Positions 1 to 8,888 of a DNA stretch of 64,000 bases are shown here, one piece after another (position 1 is the stretch's first letter; the number at the start of each line of letters is the position of its first letter). The translations under genes and the position numbers were made by a program. The stretch covers positions 186,001-250,000 of the forward strand of contig NZ_CP025013.1 in NCBI RefSeq assembly GCF_002953715.1, written 5' to 3'. Origin of the DNA: Rhizobium leguminosarum. GTDB lineage: Bacteria; Pseudomonadota; Alphaproteobacteria; Rhizobiales; Rhizobiaceae. A model generated the notes under the pieces. The model did not search any database and had not been told where the DNA came from. It worked only from the letters and a program-made list of their open reading frames with translations.

Positions 1-347
1 CCTCGGTAGTCGGCGATAAAGCCGTTGGCCGCCACGGCATTCAACAACCTGTCACGTTCCGCGCGATCGGGTGCCTCCGCCGAAAGACGCGATGGCAAAG
101 TGATGAACTCGTCCCACGAATATTCAAAGCAGGCCTGGGCAGCGCGGTTTGCGTAGATGAAGCGCGGATCGGCATCGATGTTGTGGGCAAGGACAACCGC
201 CGGCGACTGGTCGTAAAGCCATTCAGCACCCTGGCCTTCCGGCGTCAGGCTGCGTCCTACGCTTCGTTCGAAGCTTTCCGCCATCAGTGCGTAAAATTCG
301 AGATCGTAAGACAAGTCGAGGCCGGCGTCGGTATAGTTGGCAATCAT
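1..347 (-). CDS. MEKHLA domain protein (C-terminus outside window)
   Basis: Reading the minus strand from the ATG at 347 gives an open frame to the window edge. It holds the MEKHLA/PAS-like signature: LTPEG near residue 37, then a VLAHNIDADPRFIYANRAAQ stretch, then LPSRLSAEAPDRAERD and a terminal GFIADYR. This family is a small PAS-like fold often encoded beside transport or sulfur-metabolism genes; its biochemical role is not established. The start at 347 is preferred over an in-frame ATG at 356 because AGGA lies 8 nt upstream. The gene follows the amidohydrolase after about 130 nt on the same strand, so it may be the last gene of the operon that begins near 5344. It is cut by the window boundary, not broken. 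Confidence 0.75.
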   Translation of the reverse strand, partial: MIANYTDAGLDLSYDLEFYALMAESFERSVGRSLTPEGQGAEWLYDQSPAVVLAHNIDADPRFIYANRAAQACFEYSWDEFITLPSRLSAEAPDRAERDRLLNAVAANGFIADYR

Positions 348-476
348 GCTGCGCATCCTGAATTGCGGCGAGAGATCTTGAAGTGATCTTCTCGCTTGAA
401 AAGGGCTACAAAATCCTTTTGCGCTACAGAGAGTGCAAGCTCAAATGCGACCCGGTCAAGCCGGGCGACCGGGACT

Positions 477-1667
477 TCAGGCGTCGTCCTGGAGGTAGCG
501 CTCCGCGAGCCTAGCCCACATAGCTGCACCTACCGTCAGGCTGGCATCGGCGAAGTCATATTTGGGGCTATGCAGGGTGGCGGAATTCATGCCGTTGCCG
601 AGACGCAGGAAGCTGCCCGGCTTGTGCTCGAGAAAGTGCGAGAAATCCTCGCTGCCGGGAATGAGCGGGCAGGTCGCGACCTTGTCTTCGCCGATCAGTT
701 CTGCCGCGACGATCCGGGCAAAATCCGTCTCACCAGGCGAATTGACGACGACAGGATTGCCGCGATCGTAGTCGATCTCGATCGAAGCATCATGACCGTC
801 CGCCACCGAGCGGGCGAGCTTGGTGATGCGCTCCTGCAGGAGGTTGCGAATGCCAGGCTCGAAGGAGCGCACGCTCAATGCGAGCTTGGCATATTCCGGA
901 ATGACGTTGACGGCATCGCCGGCATGGATCGTGCCGACGGTAATGACCGCCGTCTGGGTCGGATCGAGGTTGCGCGAGATGATCGTCTGCAGCGAGACGA
1001 CGAGGTTGCACGCCACGACCACGGGATCGATGGTCAGGTGCGGCCGCGAGGCATGGCCGCCTTTGCCCTTGATGGTAATCTCGACGGTATCAGACGCCGC
1101 CATCATCGGGCCGGATCGCAGCAGGATGGTGCCTTCGGGAGCGCCGGGGTGATTATGCAGACCAAAGATGGCGTCGAACAGAAACCGCTCGAACAGGCCG
1201 TCGGCGATCATCGCCTGGGCGCCGCTATTCTTGCCCGCCTCTTCCGCCGGCTGGAAGATCAGCGTCACCGTGCCGTTGAAGCGGCGGGTGCGGGCGAGAT
1301 ATTCGGCTGCGCCGAGCAGCACGGTCGTGTGACCGTCATGGCCGCAGGCATGCATCTTGCCGGGGGTGCCGCTGGCATAGGCAAGTCCGGTTTCCTCGAC
1401 GATCGGCAGCGCATCCATATCGGCGCGGATGGCGATGCCCTTGCTGCCCTTGCCGGCGCTGAGCCGCGCGACAACGCCGTGACCGCCGACATTGCGGGTC
1501 ACGTCATAACCCCAACCTTCCAGCTTTTCTGCAACGTAACGTGCCGTTTCCGCTTCTTCAAAGGAGAGTTCCGGATGGGCATGCAGGTACTGACGGATCG
1601 CCTTCAGCTCCCCCTCCATCGCTTCGAAGTCGGAAAGGCGGGCATAGGCATTGTCGAGCGTGGGCAT
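477..1667 (-). CDS. M20-family amidohydrolase (N-acyl amino acid / hippurate hydrolase type)
   Basis: The 396-residue product is a full-length M20D metallopeptidase-family amidohydrolase. Visible metal-site motifs are HACGHDGHT at about residues 106-114 (Cys108 and His110 are the usual ligands), QPAEE at about 139-143, and a GLHNHPG segment after the catalytic Glu pair. Enzymes of this family remove acyl groups from N-acyl amino acids in the cytoplasm. There is no signal peptide. The gene lies 71 nt downstream of the ABC ATPase on the same strand, so it probably hydrolyses the compound imported by that transporter, such as an acylated or aromatic-conjugated amino acid. The substrate cannot be read from sequence. 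Confidence 0.88.
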   Translation of the reverse strand: MPTLDNAYARLSDFEAMEGELKAIRQYLHAHPELSFEEAETARYVAEKLEGWGYDVTRNVGGHGVVARLSAGKGSKGIAIRADMDALPIVEETGLAYASGTPGKMHACGHDGHTTVLLGAAEYLARTRRFNGTVTLIFQPAEEAGKNSGAQAMIADGLFERFLFDAIFGLHNHPGAPEGTILLRSGPMMAASDTVEITIKGKGGHASRPHLTIDPVVVACNLVVSLQTIISRNLDPTQTAVITVGTIHAGDAVNVIPEYAKLALSVRSFEPGIRNLLQERITKLARSVADGHDASIEIDYDRGNPVVVNSPGETDFARIVAAELIGEDKVATCPLIPGSEDFSHFLEHKPGSFLRLGNGMNSATLHSPKYDFADASLTVGAAMWARLAERYLQDDA

Positions 1668-1738
1668 GAAAACATCCAGTATTGGTCGAAAAGAACGATT
1701 GCTCCGGCCCGAGGGTCGAAGCAGCGAGCTGACACCAG

Positions 1739-2518
1739 TCAGAGAAAACGGGCGAGAAAAGCCTGGGTTCGGGGATGTTGCGGATTGCCGATGACATCCT
1801 CGGGCTTGCCCATTTCGACGACATTGCCGCCGTCCATGAACACCACCCGATCGGCCGCCTCACGGGCGAAACCGATCTCGTGGGTCACGACGATCATGGT
1901 CAGGCCCTGTTTGGCGAGATCGCGCATGGTGGACAGAACTTCGCCGACCAGCTCCGGGTCGAGCGCAGAGGTGGGCTCATCGAACAGCATCAGCTTGGGC
2001 TTGATCGCAAGGGCGCGAGCTATGGCGACGCGCTGCTGCTGACCGCCGGAGAGTTGGCGGGGGTAGCTACCCGCCTTTTCCGATAGGCCGACCCGCTCCA
2101 AAAGCCGCATGGCGTTCTCGGTTGCGGCCTTGCGGCTTTCTCCGTGCACACCGATCGGGGCTTCGATGATGTTCTGCAGCACCGTCATGTGCGGATAGAG
2201 ATTGAACTGCTGGAACACCATGCCGATCTTGCGCCGCTGGCTGGCGATCCCGTTGCTGGACAGCTTTTCCAGCCGGTCCTTGCGAAGGCGATAGCCGATC
2301 TGTTCGCCATCGACTTCGATGAACCCCTTGTTGATCGCTTCGAGATGGTTGATGCAGCGCAGGAAGGTCGATTTTCCCGACCCGGACGGGCCGAGCACCA
2401 CGACGACTTCACCCGGCATGACGTCGAGGTCGATCCCCTTCAGCACTTCGAGCTGGTCGAAGGACTTGTGGACGTTACGGGCTCTGACGAGAGGTTTTGC
2501 AATTTCGGCACCGGTCAA
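1739..2518 (-). CDS. Polar amino acid ABC transporter, ATP-binding protein (TTG start)
   Basis: This is a classic HisP/GlnQ-type nucleotide-binding subunit of 259 residues, with Walker A GPSGSGKST, the LSGGQQQRVA signature, Walker B LMLFDEPTSALD and a VVTHEIGFA switch region. The open frame runs further upstream, but that part is antisense-like overlap with the permease gene. The likely start is TTG at 2518. It overlaps the permease stop (TTGA) and has a strong GAGGAGG ribosome site 8 nt upstream. It would energise the permease encoded just upstream, and the amidohydrolase follows in the same operon. Confidence 0.88.
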   Translation of the reverse strand: MTGAEIAKPLVRARNVHKSFDQLEVLKGIDLDVMPGEVVVVLGPSGSGKSTFLRCINHLEAINKGFIEVDGEQIGYRLRKDRLEKLSSNGIASQRRKIGMVFQQFNLYPHMTVLQNIIEAPIGVHGESRKAATENAMRLLERVGLSEKAGSYPRQLSGGQQQRVAIARALAIKPKLMLFDEPTSALDPELVGEVLSTMRDLAKQGLTMIVVTHEIGFAREAADRVVFMDGGNVVEMGKPEDVIGNPQHPRTQAFLARFL

Positions 2519-3444
2519 TGGCTTGCCTCCTCTGCAAGGGTCTCGGATTTGACGGCGGCGGTATTGTTTCGCCGTTCGCTGCGGCCGTAATAGGCCTCGA
2601 TATAGCTCTGGCCGAGATTGAGGATGGAAGTGATGAAGAGGTACCAGAGGACGGCGACCAGCAGCATCGGCACAATCTCGAAGGTGCGATTGTAGATCGA
2701 CTGGACGGAATAGAGCAGATCGGCCATGGCGATGACGCTGACGAGCGACGTCGCCTTGATCATGCTGATCAGCTGGTTGCCCGTCGGCGGCACGATCGAG
2801 CGCATCGCCTGCGGAATGATGATCCGCCACAGCGCCCTCGCCTTGGTCATGCCGAAGGCTTCCGCCGTCTCGAACTGGCCGCGATCGACCGAGAGCAGGC
2901 CGCCGCGGATGATCTCGGCCATGTAGGCCGCTTCGTTCAAGGCAAGGCCGACGATCGCCGCCGTCATCGGCGTGATCACCGAATTGGTCTCCCAGCTCGC
3001 GAGCGCCGGGCCGAACGGAATGGCGATCGAGAGTTCGGGAAAAAGGGTCGAGAGATTGTACCAGAAGATCAGCTGCACCAGGAGCGGCGTGCCGCGAAAG
3101 AACCAGATGAACAGCGATGCCAGCGAACTTGCGAGCCGGTCATTCGACAGCCGGGCGATCGCCAGTCCGAGGCCGAGAACGATGCCGATGGCCATCGCGA
3201 TCACCGTCAGGCCCAGGCTGACGTAAAGGCCACTAATCACCGTCGGATCGAAGAAATAGGCCGCGACGACAGGCCAGCCGAAATTCTCGTTGTGAGCGAC
3301 GATCCACAGGAAGTTCGCGGCAATGAGGAGCACGGCCATCCATAGGATGAGCCGGCCCGTTTGAAAGGGCTTGTGGGCGTGGGCAACGTCCCGGAAGTCC
3401 GCACCGCCCGAAGGCGGCGCGCCAGTCACGCCGTGAGTGCTCAT
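2515..3444 (-). CDS. Polar amino acid ABC transporter permease (HisM/GlnP type)
   Basis: The 309-residue integral membrane protein has the HisMQ/GlnP permease topology: a longer N-terminal cytoplasmic tail, a first helix near residues 31-50, then a cluster of helices. The EAA-loop region (ALNEAAYMAEIIRGGLLSVDRGQFETAEAFGMT) contacts the ATPase. It is the only permease in the operon, so the transporter probably uses a homodimeric membrane channel. Its start overlaps the end of the solute-binding protein gene by 4 nt and its stop overlaps the ATPase start, which indicates tight translational coupling. Confidence 0.9.
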   Translation of the reverse strand: MSTHGVTGAPPSGGADFRDVAHAHKPFQTGRLILWMAVLLIAANFLWIVAHNENFGWPVVAAYFFDPTVISGLYVSLGLTVIAMAIGIVLGLGLAIARLSNDRLASSLASLFIWFFRGTPLLVQLIFWYNLSTLFPELSIAIPFGPALASWETNSVITPMTAAIVGLALNEAAYMAEIIRGGLLSVDRGQFETAEAFGMTKARALWRIIIPQAMRSIVPPTGNQLISMIKATSLVSVIAMADLLYSVQSIYNRTFEIVPMLLVAVLWYLFITSILNLGQSYIEAYYGRSERRNNTAAVKSETLAEEASH

Positions 3445-4331
3445 TTCGGCAAGGCTCCGCCGAGATTGAGGCCGGGCTGCTTGATCATGTTGTTCTCAAG
3501 ACCCCACTTCTTCATGATGGCGGCATAGGTGCCGTTATCCATCAACGCCTTGATCGAGTCGAGCAGAACGGGGCCGAGCGGCGAGCCTTTCGGCACCACG
3601 GCGCCCTGATATAGATCGTCGAAGCCATTCTTCTGGCCGACGCCGCTCAGTTCCAGCTGGCCGTTTGCCTGAGACACGAAATAGGTCAGCGGCGCCTGCG
3701 AGGAGAAGAAGGCATCGGCGCGTTTGGAGCGGACCGCCAGGATCGAGCTCGGCTGGTCGGTGTAGGACTGCACTTCGGGCGCGGGCTTGCCCGCCGCCTT
3801 GCACTTTTCGACCTGTGCCTGGATCACCTTTTCGGCGGAGCCGCCGGCCATGACGGCAATGCGATTGCCGCAGGCGCTTTCGAGCGAATCGATGGCCTTC
3901 GGATTGCCCTTCTGGACGGAGAAGACCACGTATTCCTGAACCCAGTCGACGAAATCATTGGCCTCTTCACGGGTCTTGAAGTCGCCTATCGGGCCGAAGG
4001 CGAACTGGTATCGGCCGGAATTGATGCCGGCGAGCAATGCGGTCAGTCCGCTGACGGTTTCGTGCTCGATCGTAACGCCGAGCATCTGGCCGATCGCATC
4101 GGTCAGATCGGCGCTGGCGCCGGTCAGTTTAGTGCCGGTGACGATCTCATAGGGAGGAAAGGAACCGTTGTTGACGGAGATCATCTTGCCGTCCGTGCGG
4201 AGCTTCTCCGGCAGGCGGGCGCGAAGCGCGTCGTTGACGGTCTGTTTTGGTACGCCCGCCTCCTCAGCGAACACCGAAGTCGTCATCATCAGACCGAGCA
4301 GAGCGGCGGAAGCGATCAGTTTTGAATGCAT
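3441..4331 (-). CDS. Polar amino acid ABC transporter, periplasmic solute-binding protein
   Basis: A 296-residue SBP_bac_3-type protein. It begins with a Sec signal (basic MHSK, then a hydrophobic core ending VFA-EEAG, probable cleavage after residue 22). The mature part shows the family pattern SVNNGSFPPYEIVTGTKLTGASADLTDAI and a two-lobed binding fold. It captures ligand in the periplasm for the permease and ATPase downstream. A 50-nt gap separates it from the upstream phthalate-decarboxylase-like gene on the same strand, so both are probably on one transcript. Ligand class is inferred from family only. Confidence 0.9.
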   Translation of the reverse strand: MHSKLIASAALLGLMMTTSVFAEEAGVPKQTVNDALRARLPEKLRTDGKMISVNNGSFPPYEIVTGTKLTGASADLTDAIGQMLGVTIEHETVSGLTALLAGINSGRYQFAFGPIGDFKTREEANDFVDWVQEYVVFSVQKGNPKAIDSLESACGNRIAVMAGGSAEKVIQAQVEKCKAAGKPAPEVQSYTDQPSSILAVRSKRADAFFSSQAPLTYFVSQANGQLELSGVGQKNGFDDLYQGAVVPKGSPLGPVLLDSIKALMDNGTYAAIMKKWGLENNMIKQPGLNLGGALPK

Positions 4332-4381
4332 GTCATTCCCCTTTTTTGCGAAAATGGTAATTCAACATGACGCGAAGAATT

Positions 4382-5344
4382 TCACCGGGCCTTGGCGTGC
4401 CACGGAAACAGCTCGGCGGGTGTCAAACGGCGCGGCATGATCTTCTGTTCGTAAAGTTCCTCGGCAAAGTCGGCGATCATTGCTTCGTTCTCGGCAAGCC
4501 CGCTGGCCCTCCAGGTCTGCGGCAGATCGGCCGCGCAGCGGCGCAGTTCGTCGATCATCCAGGGCGTGGTGTCGGCATATTTCTCGCGCTTTTCCAGCCA
4601 GAGACGCTGGGACTCGTCGATCAACTCGCTGAGTTCATCCATGATCCAGGGATGCTCCTGGACGATATCAGCCTTGAAGCCGATCAGATGCATGCCCGGG
4701 ATATAGCCGACCCCATGGAAGTAGGCGACTTCAGCGGCGCGGAAATCATCCAGCACCTGTCGCAGGGGCGATTCCTGATCGAAGAAACCCTTCGGCATGA
4801 AAGGCGTGAACACGGCATCGAGCTCGCCATCCAGCAAAAGATCGACCATCGGACGCTCGCCGGGAGCAGCCTCGATGCGGCCAGGCCGTCCAAAACCATC
4901 AAGGCGGTCGACGATCGGATGAGCCTCCGTCAGGCGCCCGGCATACCAGATGGCATCCTCGACGCCGACGCCTTCCCGGCGCAACGCAGCACGGGTCCAG
5001 GTATTTCCGGAATCGCGCCAGCCGGTCACGCCGATCTTCTTGCCGCCGAGATCGGACAGCTTGCGGATCGGACTGCCCTTGGTGGTGATAATGCAGCGAT
5101 GGCGGAAGCCGCGCATGATGAAGTTCGGCATGCCGACGATCCGATCATCGCCATCATGACGCATCTGCGAATAGCGGCTGAAGGACATTTCCGCGGCGTC
5201 GTGCGCCGCGTCATCGGCGAGGCTGGAGACCAGCGTGCCCACACGATCCACTTTGATATCGAGACGGGAAGAACTGACATCACCGAGCACAAGCGGTGTC
5301 ATGTAATCCCAGTCTCTAAGGGCGATGCGAAGCGTTACAGGCAT
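4382..5344 (-). CDS. 4,5-dihydroxyphthalate decarboxylase-like / periplasmic-binding-fold protein without signal peptide
   Basis: The 320-residue protein has the type 2 periplasmic-binding fold found in Pht5-like 4,5-dihydroxyphthalate decarboxylases and related substrate-binding proteins. Recognisable features are LRIALRDWDYMTPLVLGDV at the N-terminus, an AEMSFSRY motif, GGKKIGVTGWRDSGNTW, and LDAVFTPFMPKGFF. It has no signal peptide, which favours a cytoplasmic enzyme over a transport component. It is the first gene of the minus-strand operon, divergent from the MocR regulator, so it is probably the first catabolic step or a ligand sensor. Enzyme activity is inferred from family and uncertain. 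Confidence 0.7.
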   Translation of the reverse strand: MPVTLRIALRDWDYMTPLVLGDVSSSRLDIKVDRVGTLVSSLADDAAHDAAEMSFSRYSQMRHDGDDRIVGMPNFIMRGFRHRCIITTKGSPIRKLSDLGGKKIGVTGWRDSGNTWTRAALRREGVGVEDAIWYAGRLTEAHPIVDRLDGFGRPGRIEAAPGERPMVDLLLDGELDAVFTPFMPKGFFDQESPLRQVLDDFRAAEVAYFHGVGYIPGMHLIGFKADIVQEHPWIMDELSELIDESQRLWLEKREKYADTTPWMIDELRRCAADLPQTWRASGLAENEAMIADFAEELYEQKIMPRRLTPAELFPWHAKAR

Positions 5345-5381
5345 GCAAAAAACTCACTGAAATGGCTCGACGAGGGGCAAA

Positions 5382-5433
5382 TTAAATGTTCAAAATGGTG
5401 AGTACAAATGTTATTACGTTATTGAACATTTAA
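5382..5433. promoter_or_regulatory. Inverted-repeat operator between the catabolic operon and its MocR regulator
   Basis: A perfect 12-bp inverted repeat, TTAAATGTTCAA at 5382-5393 and TTGAACATTTAA at 5422-5433, lies in the divergent intergenic region. The centres are 40 bp apart, close to four helical turns, so a dimer could bind both on one face. It sits 38-90 bp upstream of the minus-strand operon and just ahead of the MocR start. MocR regulators usually bind two spaced sites of this sort. Assignment to this MocR is inference. Confidence 0.6.
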
Positions 5434-5445
5434 AGTGAGAGAAAA

Positions 5446-6771
5446 ATGGGCGACACTGTCGAAGCCTCCTGGTTTGCTGAAAAAATAGCCGATTGCAGCA
5501 TCAGGGGGATCGCCCTCGAAACGAGTGCGCTGATCCGCGCCGGTGTCCTGCCCATTGGTACGCGCCTGCCGGCGATCCGCGATATCGCCTACGAATTGCG
5601 TGTCAGCCCGGCAACGATCTCCCAAGCATGGGGCGAATTGCGGCGGCAAAAGATCATCAGCGGCCGGGGGCGCAACGGCACCTGGGTTAGCGGCGACCGT
5701 TTTGTCGCCAAGCCGGAGCGTCTTGCGAGCTCGGGAAACTATGCGGCCGGTGTTCTCGACCTCACCTTAGCCGGGCCGGATGCAGCACTTCTTCCTCGCC
5801 TGGCCGAAGCAATGGCCTACGGCGCGTCAGCTGCCGACCTCAACAGCTATGAGCGCAGCCGTATCGTACCTGAGTTGAAGGGCGCCGTTTCAGAGCGGTG
5901 GCCTTATGAGGCGGAAGCCTTTCTGGCCACCAATGGCGGTTACAACGCCGTCTATACGATATTGCATGCGCTGGTCTCCTCGGGCTCGTCGGTCGCGATC
6001 GAACATCCGACGGCCATGCGACTGCTCGATATTCTGGAAGATCTCGGCGTGAAAATCATCCCTATCGCCTGCGACGGCGAAGGCCCCCTGCCGGATTCGC
6101 TGCGCGAAGCATTGCGGCAACGTCCGGCGGCTTTCCTGTTCCAGCCGCGGCTGCATTCCGTGACCGGCGTAACGGTCAGTTCATCCCGCCTCGATCAGCT
6201 TGGAGATGTGCTGGAAGACAGCGACACGCTTGTCATCGAGGACGATGGCGTCGGCGACGTGTCGGCAGCGCCTCCGCAGTCGCTCGGCGGCCGATTTGCG
6301 GAGCGGACGATCCATATCCTCTCACTCTCTAAAAGCCTCGGCCCGGATCTGCGTCTCGCGGTTCTGTCGAGTTCTGCGCCTATCGTCGACCAGATCCAGT
6401 CTTACCGTTCCTTCAGCGCCGGCTGGACCAGCCGTATCCTGCAAAGTGCCACCGCCTGGCTACTGCGTGATCCGGCAACCTGGCAGCTTATCGGCGAGGC
6501 GCGCGAGATCTATCAGCAGAGGCGCGACGCTCTTGCCGATGCACTCTGCGAACGGGGAATACCGATACCGTCGGGCCAGGGCCTGTGCCTCTGGGTGCCC
6601 GTCGTCTCCGAACCATTCGCGATGGTGACGCTCGCCGCACGCAATATCGCCGTCAATCCAGGCAGCAAATTCTCCGTCTTGCCAAGCAGTCATATTCGAG
6701 TGGCCACCAGCACGCTCAGCGATCGCTGCGAGGAAGCCGCCGATGCGATCGCGCTGGCTCATACGCCGTGA
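5446..6771 (+). CDS. MocR-family (GntR-HTH plus aminotransferase domain) transcriptional regulator
   Basis: The 441-residue protein joins an N-terminal GntR winged helix-turn-helix (about residues 10-75, with LPAIRDIAYELRVSPATISQAWGEL) to a fold-type I aminotransferase domain. The pyridoxal phosphate lysine is visible as Lys296 in SLSKSLGPD. An IEDDGVGD motif supplies the cofactor-binding Asp. MocR proteins bind PLP and usually sense amino-compound adducts instead of catalysing transamination. It is divergent from the 5344-to-1 operon and is its likely regulator, which suggests that the pathway handles an amino compound. It converges with the response regulator gene. Confidence 0.9.
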   Translation: MGDTVEASWFAEKIADCSIRGIALETSALIRAGVLPIGTRLPAIRDIAYELRVSPATISQAWGELRRQKIISGRGRNGTWVSGDRFVAKPERLASSGNYAAGVLDLTLAGPDAALLPRLAEAMAYGASAADLNSYERSRIVPELKGAVSERWPYEAEAFLATNGGYNAVYTILHALVSSGSSVAIEHPTAMRLLDILEDLGVKIIPIACDGEGPLPDSLREALRQRPAAFLFQPRLHSVTGVTVSSSRLDQLGDVLEDSDTLVIEDDGVGDVSAAPPQSLGGRFAERTIHILSLSKSLGPDLRLAVLSSSAPIVDQIQSYRSFSAGWTSRILQSATAWLLRDPATWQLIGEAREIYQQRRDALADALCERGIPIPSGQGLCLWVPVVSEPFAMVTLAARNIAVNPGSKFSVLPSSHIRVATSTLSDRCEEAADAIALAHTP

Positions 6772-6829
6772 AAGGCAGGCGGCCGCAGCCACGTCTCTGA
6801 TCCCCAGCCATTCCACGAAAGTCCGGAAA

Positions 6830-7552
6830 CTACTTTCCCTCCAGCCACTCCTGCAGCTCTGCTTCAGCTCGCTCCAGAGCGCTGTAATTCAGGAGTTTGC
6901 GCAGGAAAGCGACGGTGACGGCGCGGGCGCGGAGATTGAAGCGGCCGTCCTCATGGTCGTCACCGGCGCTCTGGTAGACGTCGAGCTTGTCGTAGAGCTG
7001 CTGCAGGCGGTTCTGCACGCTGCGCAGCGACAGGCCCCGACGTTTGGCGATGGCCCGGTCGGTGAGGCCGAGAGCGATATCGACGAGGATCTCGTATTCG
7101 GAATCGGTGAAGCCGTTCGTCTGGCCGAGGCTCTTTTGCTGCAGGCCCCGCACTTCGCGGTCGATGACGCATTGGCTCTCGATGAAGATCGAGCGCAGCG
7201 CAAGCTTCAGCCGCTCGTCGGAGGCGGATTTCAGCACATAGCCATAGGCGGCGCCATCCGGCACGATGCGGGAGACGCCGCGCACATAGGCCTCGTCCGA
7301 GTAATTCGACCAGAACAGGATGCGGGTTTCCGGCCGCTCCTTCCAGATGGTGCGCGCCGCCTCGATGCCGTTGCGGTTCGCCATCTGCAGGTCCATGACG
7401 ATATGCGCCGACTTGTGGTCGCGGGCGAGCTTCTCGCCGACGGTTCCGTTCTCCGCCTCGATCACCGTGTCGCATTCCGGCAGGGCCGCGTTAACAGCCT
7501 CGTGCAGATAGGACCGGTGCAGCGGGTCGTCCTCGACGATCAGAACCTTCAT
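6830..7552 (-). CDS. Response regulator, NarL-like (receiver plus LuxR-type HTH)
   Basis: A 240-residue two-domain regulator. The receiver starts MKVLIVEDDP and carries the phospho-acceptor Asp54 in IVMDLQM, with a conserved Lys in YVLKSAS. The C-terminal half has a GerE/LuxR-type helix-turn-helix (FTDSEYEILVDIALGLTDRAIAKRRGLS) followed by a longer tail than usual. It starts 13 nt downstream of the histidine kinase gene and is clearly its partner. The pair is divergent from the sugar ABC operon at 9086, the most likely target. Confidence 0.88.
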   Translation of the reverse strand: MKVLIVEDDPLHRSYLHEAVNAALPECDTVIEAENGTVGEKLARDHKSAHIVMDLQMANRNGIEAARTIWKERPETRILFWSNYSDEAYVRGVSRIVPDGAAYGYVLKSASDERLKLALRSIFIESQCVIDREVRGLQQKSLGQTNGFTDSEYEILVDIALGLTDRAIAKRRGLSLRSVQNRLQQLYDKLDVYQSAGDDHEDGRFNLRARAVTVAFLRKLLNYSALERAEAELQEWLEGK

Positions 7553-7565
7553 GGCGCCCTTCTCC

Positions 7566-8804
7566 TCAGTTTGGCCCGATTGCCGGGTCGTGCGGTAAGA
7601 GCGGTAGCACGACGCGCACCGCAGTCCCGCGATTGTTGTGGCCGGGCCCGGTCGTGAACCGCGCCGAGATCAGCCGCGCCCGAGTCTTCATATTGTCGAT
7701 GCCGCCGCCGATCCGTCCCCGCGCCTTGGTGAGGCCGGTTCCGTCGTCGGAGATTTCGATCGACAGCCGCTCCTCGTCGGCCTCGAGCCGCACCGTGACG
7801 GCCAGCGGGGCGGCATGGCGCACCGCATTGTTGATCGCCTCCTGCGCGATCCGGAACAGCGCGACGCTGACGGTCGGTTCCAGTCGCTCCAGTGCGCCGT
7901 GCGTCTCGTCGACAAGGCCCCATTCGATGCCCGATCCGGTGTCGCGGGTCGACCGGTCCAGATGATGTTCGATCGCCTGGGCGAGGCCGAAGAGCTGGAG
8001 CACGGAGGGTTTTGCCTGCTCGATGATCTGCCGCAGATCCTGCATGCAATGCTGCAGGGAACGGGAGATCGGTTCCAGCGCCTCGGGCGCCAGCTCTCCG
8101 TTGCGCGACAGCCGATCGATCCGGCGGGCGAGCCGCGTCAGGTCGGCGAGCGTCTGGTCGTGCAGGTCCATGCCGATGCGCTGGCGTTCCTGCTCCAGGG
8201 CTTCGGTTAGCTTCAGCGCGCCTTGCCGCAACCCCTCCTCGCGGGCACGGGCCTCTGCCTCGACAATGGCCGAGCGTTGCGCCTGTTCGGCCGCCTGCAG
8301 CGCGAAGAAATAGGGCGTCAGCAGGTCGGCGATGATGCGGGCGCGCTCGATATCCTCCATCGTATAGACGCCCGCCCTGTGCGACGAACAAGACAGCGCC
8401 GCGATGATCGTGCCCTGCACCTTCATCGGAACATGCAAGCGGCTCCTCAGCGACTGTTCGACGATCGGCCGCTTGAACGCGCCCTCGAAGTGGAAACGCG
8501 GGTCGATCATGGCGTCGTCCGCCAGCAGAAAATCCACCTCGCCGCGGAGCAGCGAGCGGATGGGGCTGTTGACAACAGGCGCACCGGCAAGGCCGCCCCA
8601 GGCGGTCTCGATGCCCGTCTCGTAGGCCGTGTGGTAGTTGCCGCCCTCAAGCAGCACGCATACATCGAGATGGTCGTGGGGGATGATATGGGCGACCTCG
8701 GCCGCGACGGAACGGATAGCCGAGCGGAAGTCGAGCTGGCCCGCGAGCAGCCGGGAAATGCCAAGATAATGGTCGAACATGGCTGCGGGTACGAGATGCA
8801 GCAT
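7566..8804 (-). CDS. Soluble GAF-domain histidine kinase (HisKA_3 type)
   Basis: A 412-residue cytoplasmic sensor kinase with no membrane segment or signal. Residues about 10-165 form a GAF-like sensor, a helical linker covers about 170-205, and the HisKA_3 dimerisation helix contains His215 in RQRIGMDLHDQT, as in NarX/DegS-type kinases. The C-terminal ATPase shows the N box (EAINNAVRHA) and G box (DDGTGL). It would phosphorylate the regulator encoded immediately downstream. Without a periplasmic domain it must sense an internal signal, possibly a metabolite of the imported sugar. An internal Met at residue 9 is an alternative start. Confidence 0.88.
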   Translation of the reverse strand: MLHLVPAAMFDHYLGISRLLAGQLDFRSAIRSVAAEVAHIIPHDHLDVCVLLEGGNYHTAYETGIETAWGGLAGAPVVNSPIRSLLRGEVDFLLADDAMIDPRFHFEGAFKRPIVEQSLRSRLHVPMKVQGTIIAALSCSSHRAGVYTMEDIERARIIADLLTPYFFALQAAEQAQRSAIVEAEARAREEGLRQGALKLTEALEQERQRIGMDLHDQTLADLTRLARRIDRLSRNGELAPEALEPISRSLQHCMQDLRQIIEQAKPSVLQLFGLAQAIEHHLDRSTRDTGSGIEWGLVDETHGALERLEPTVSVALFRIAQEAINNAVRHAAPLAVTVRLEADEERLSIEISDDGTGLTKARGRIGGGIDNMKTRARLISARFTTGPGHNNRGTAVRVVLPLLPHDPAIGPN

Positions 8805-8888
8805 TGTCAGTTCCTCCCCGAGACGGCAGCAGGCTCCTCAACCCGCAGCGTCTCCTTCCCAGTAAGCGCCCGCGGACGCGTCGCCGTC

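Noticed and set aside
396..2042. Long open frame (over 500 codons) on the plus strand
   Set aside because: It is antisense to the M20 amidohydrolase and ABC ATPase, which show clear motifs. GC-rich third positions leave the opposite frame open.
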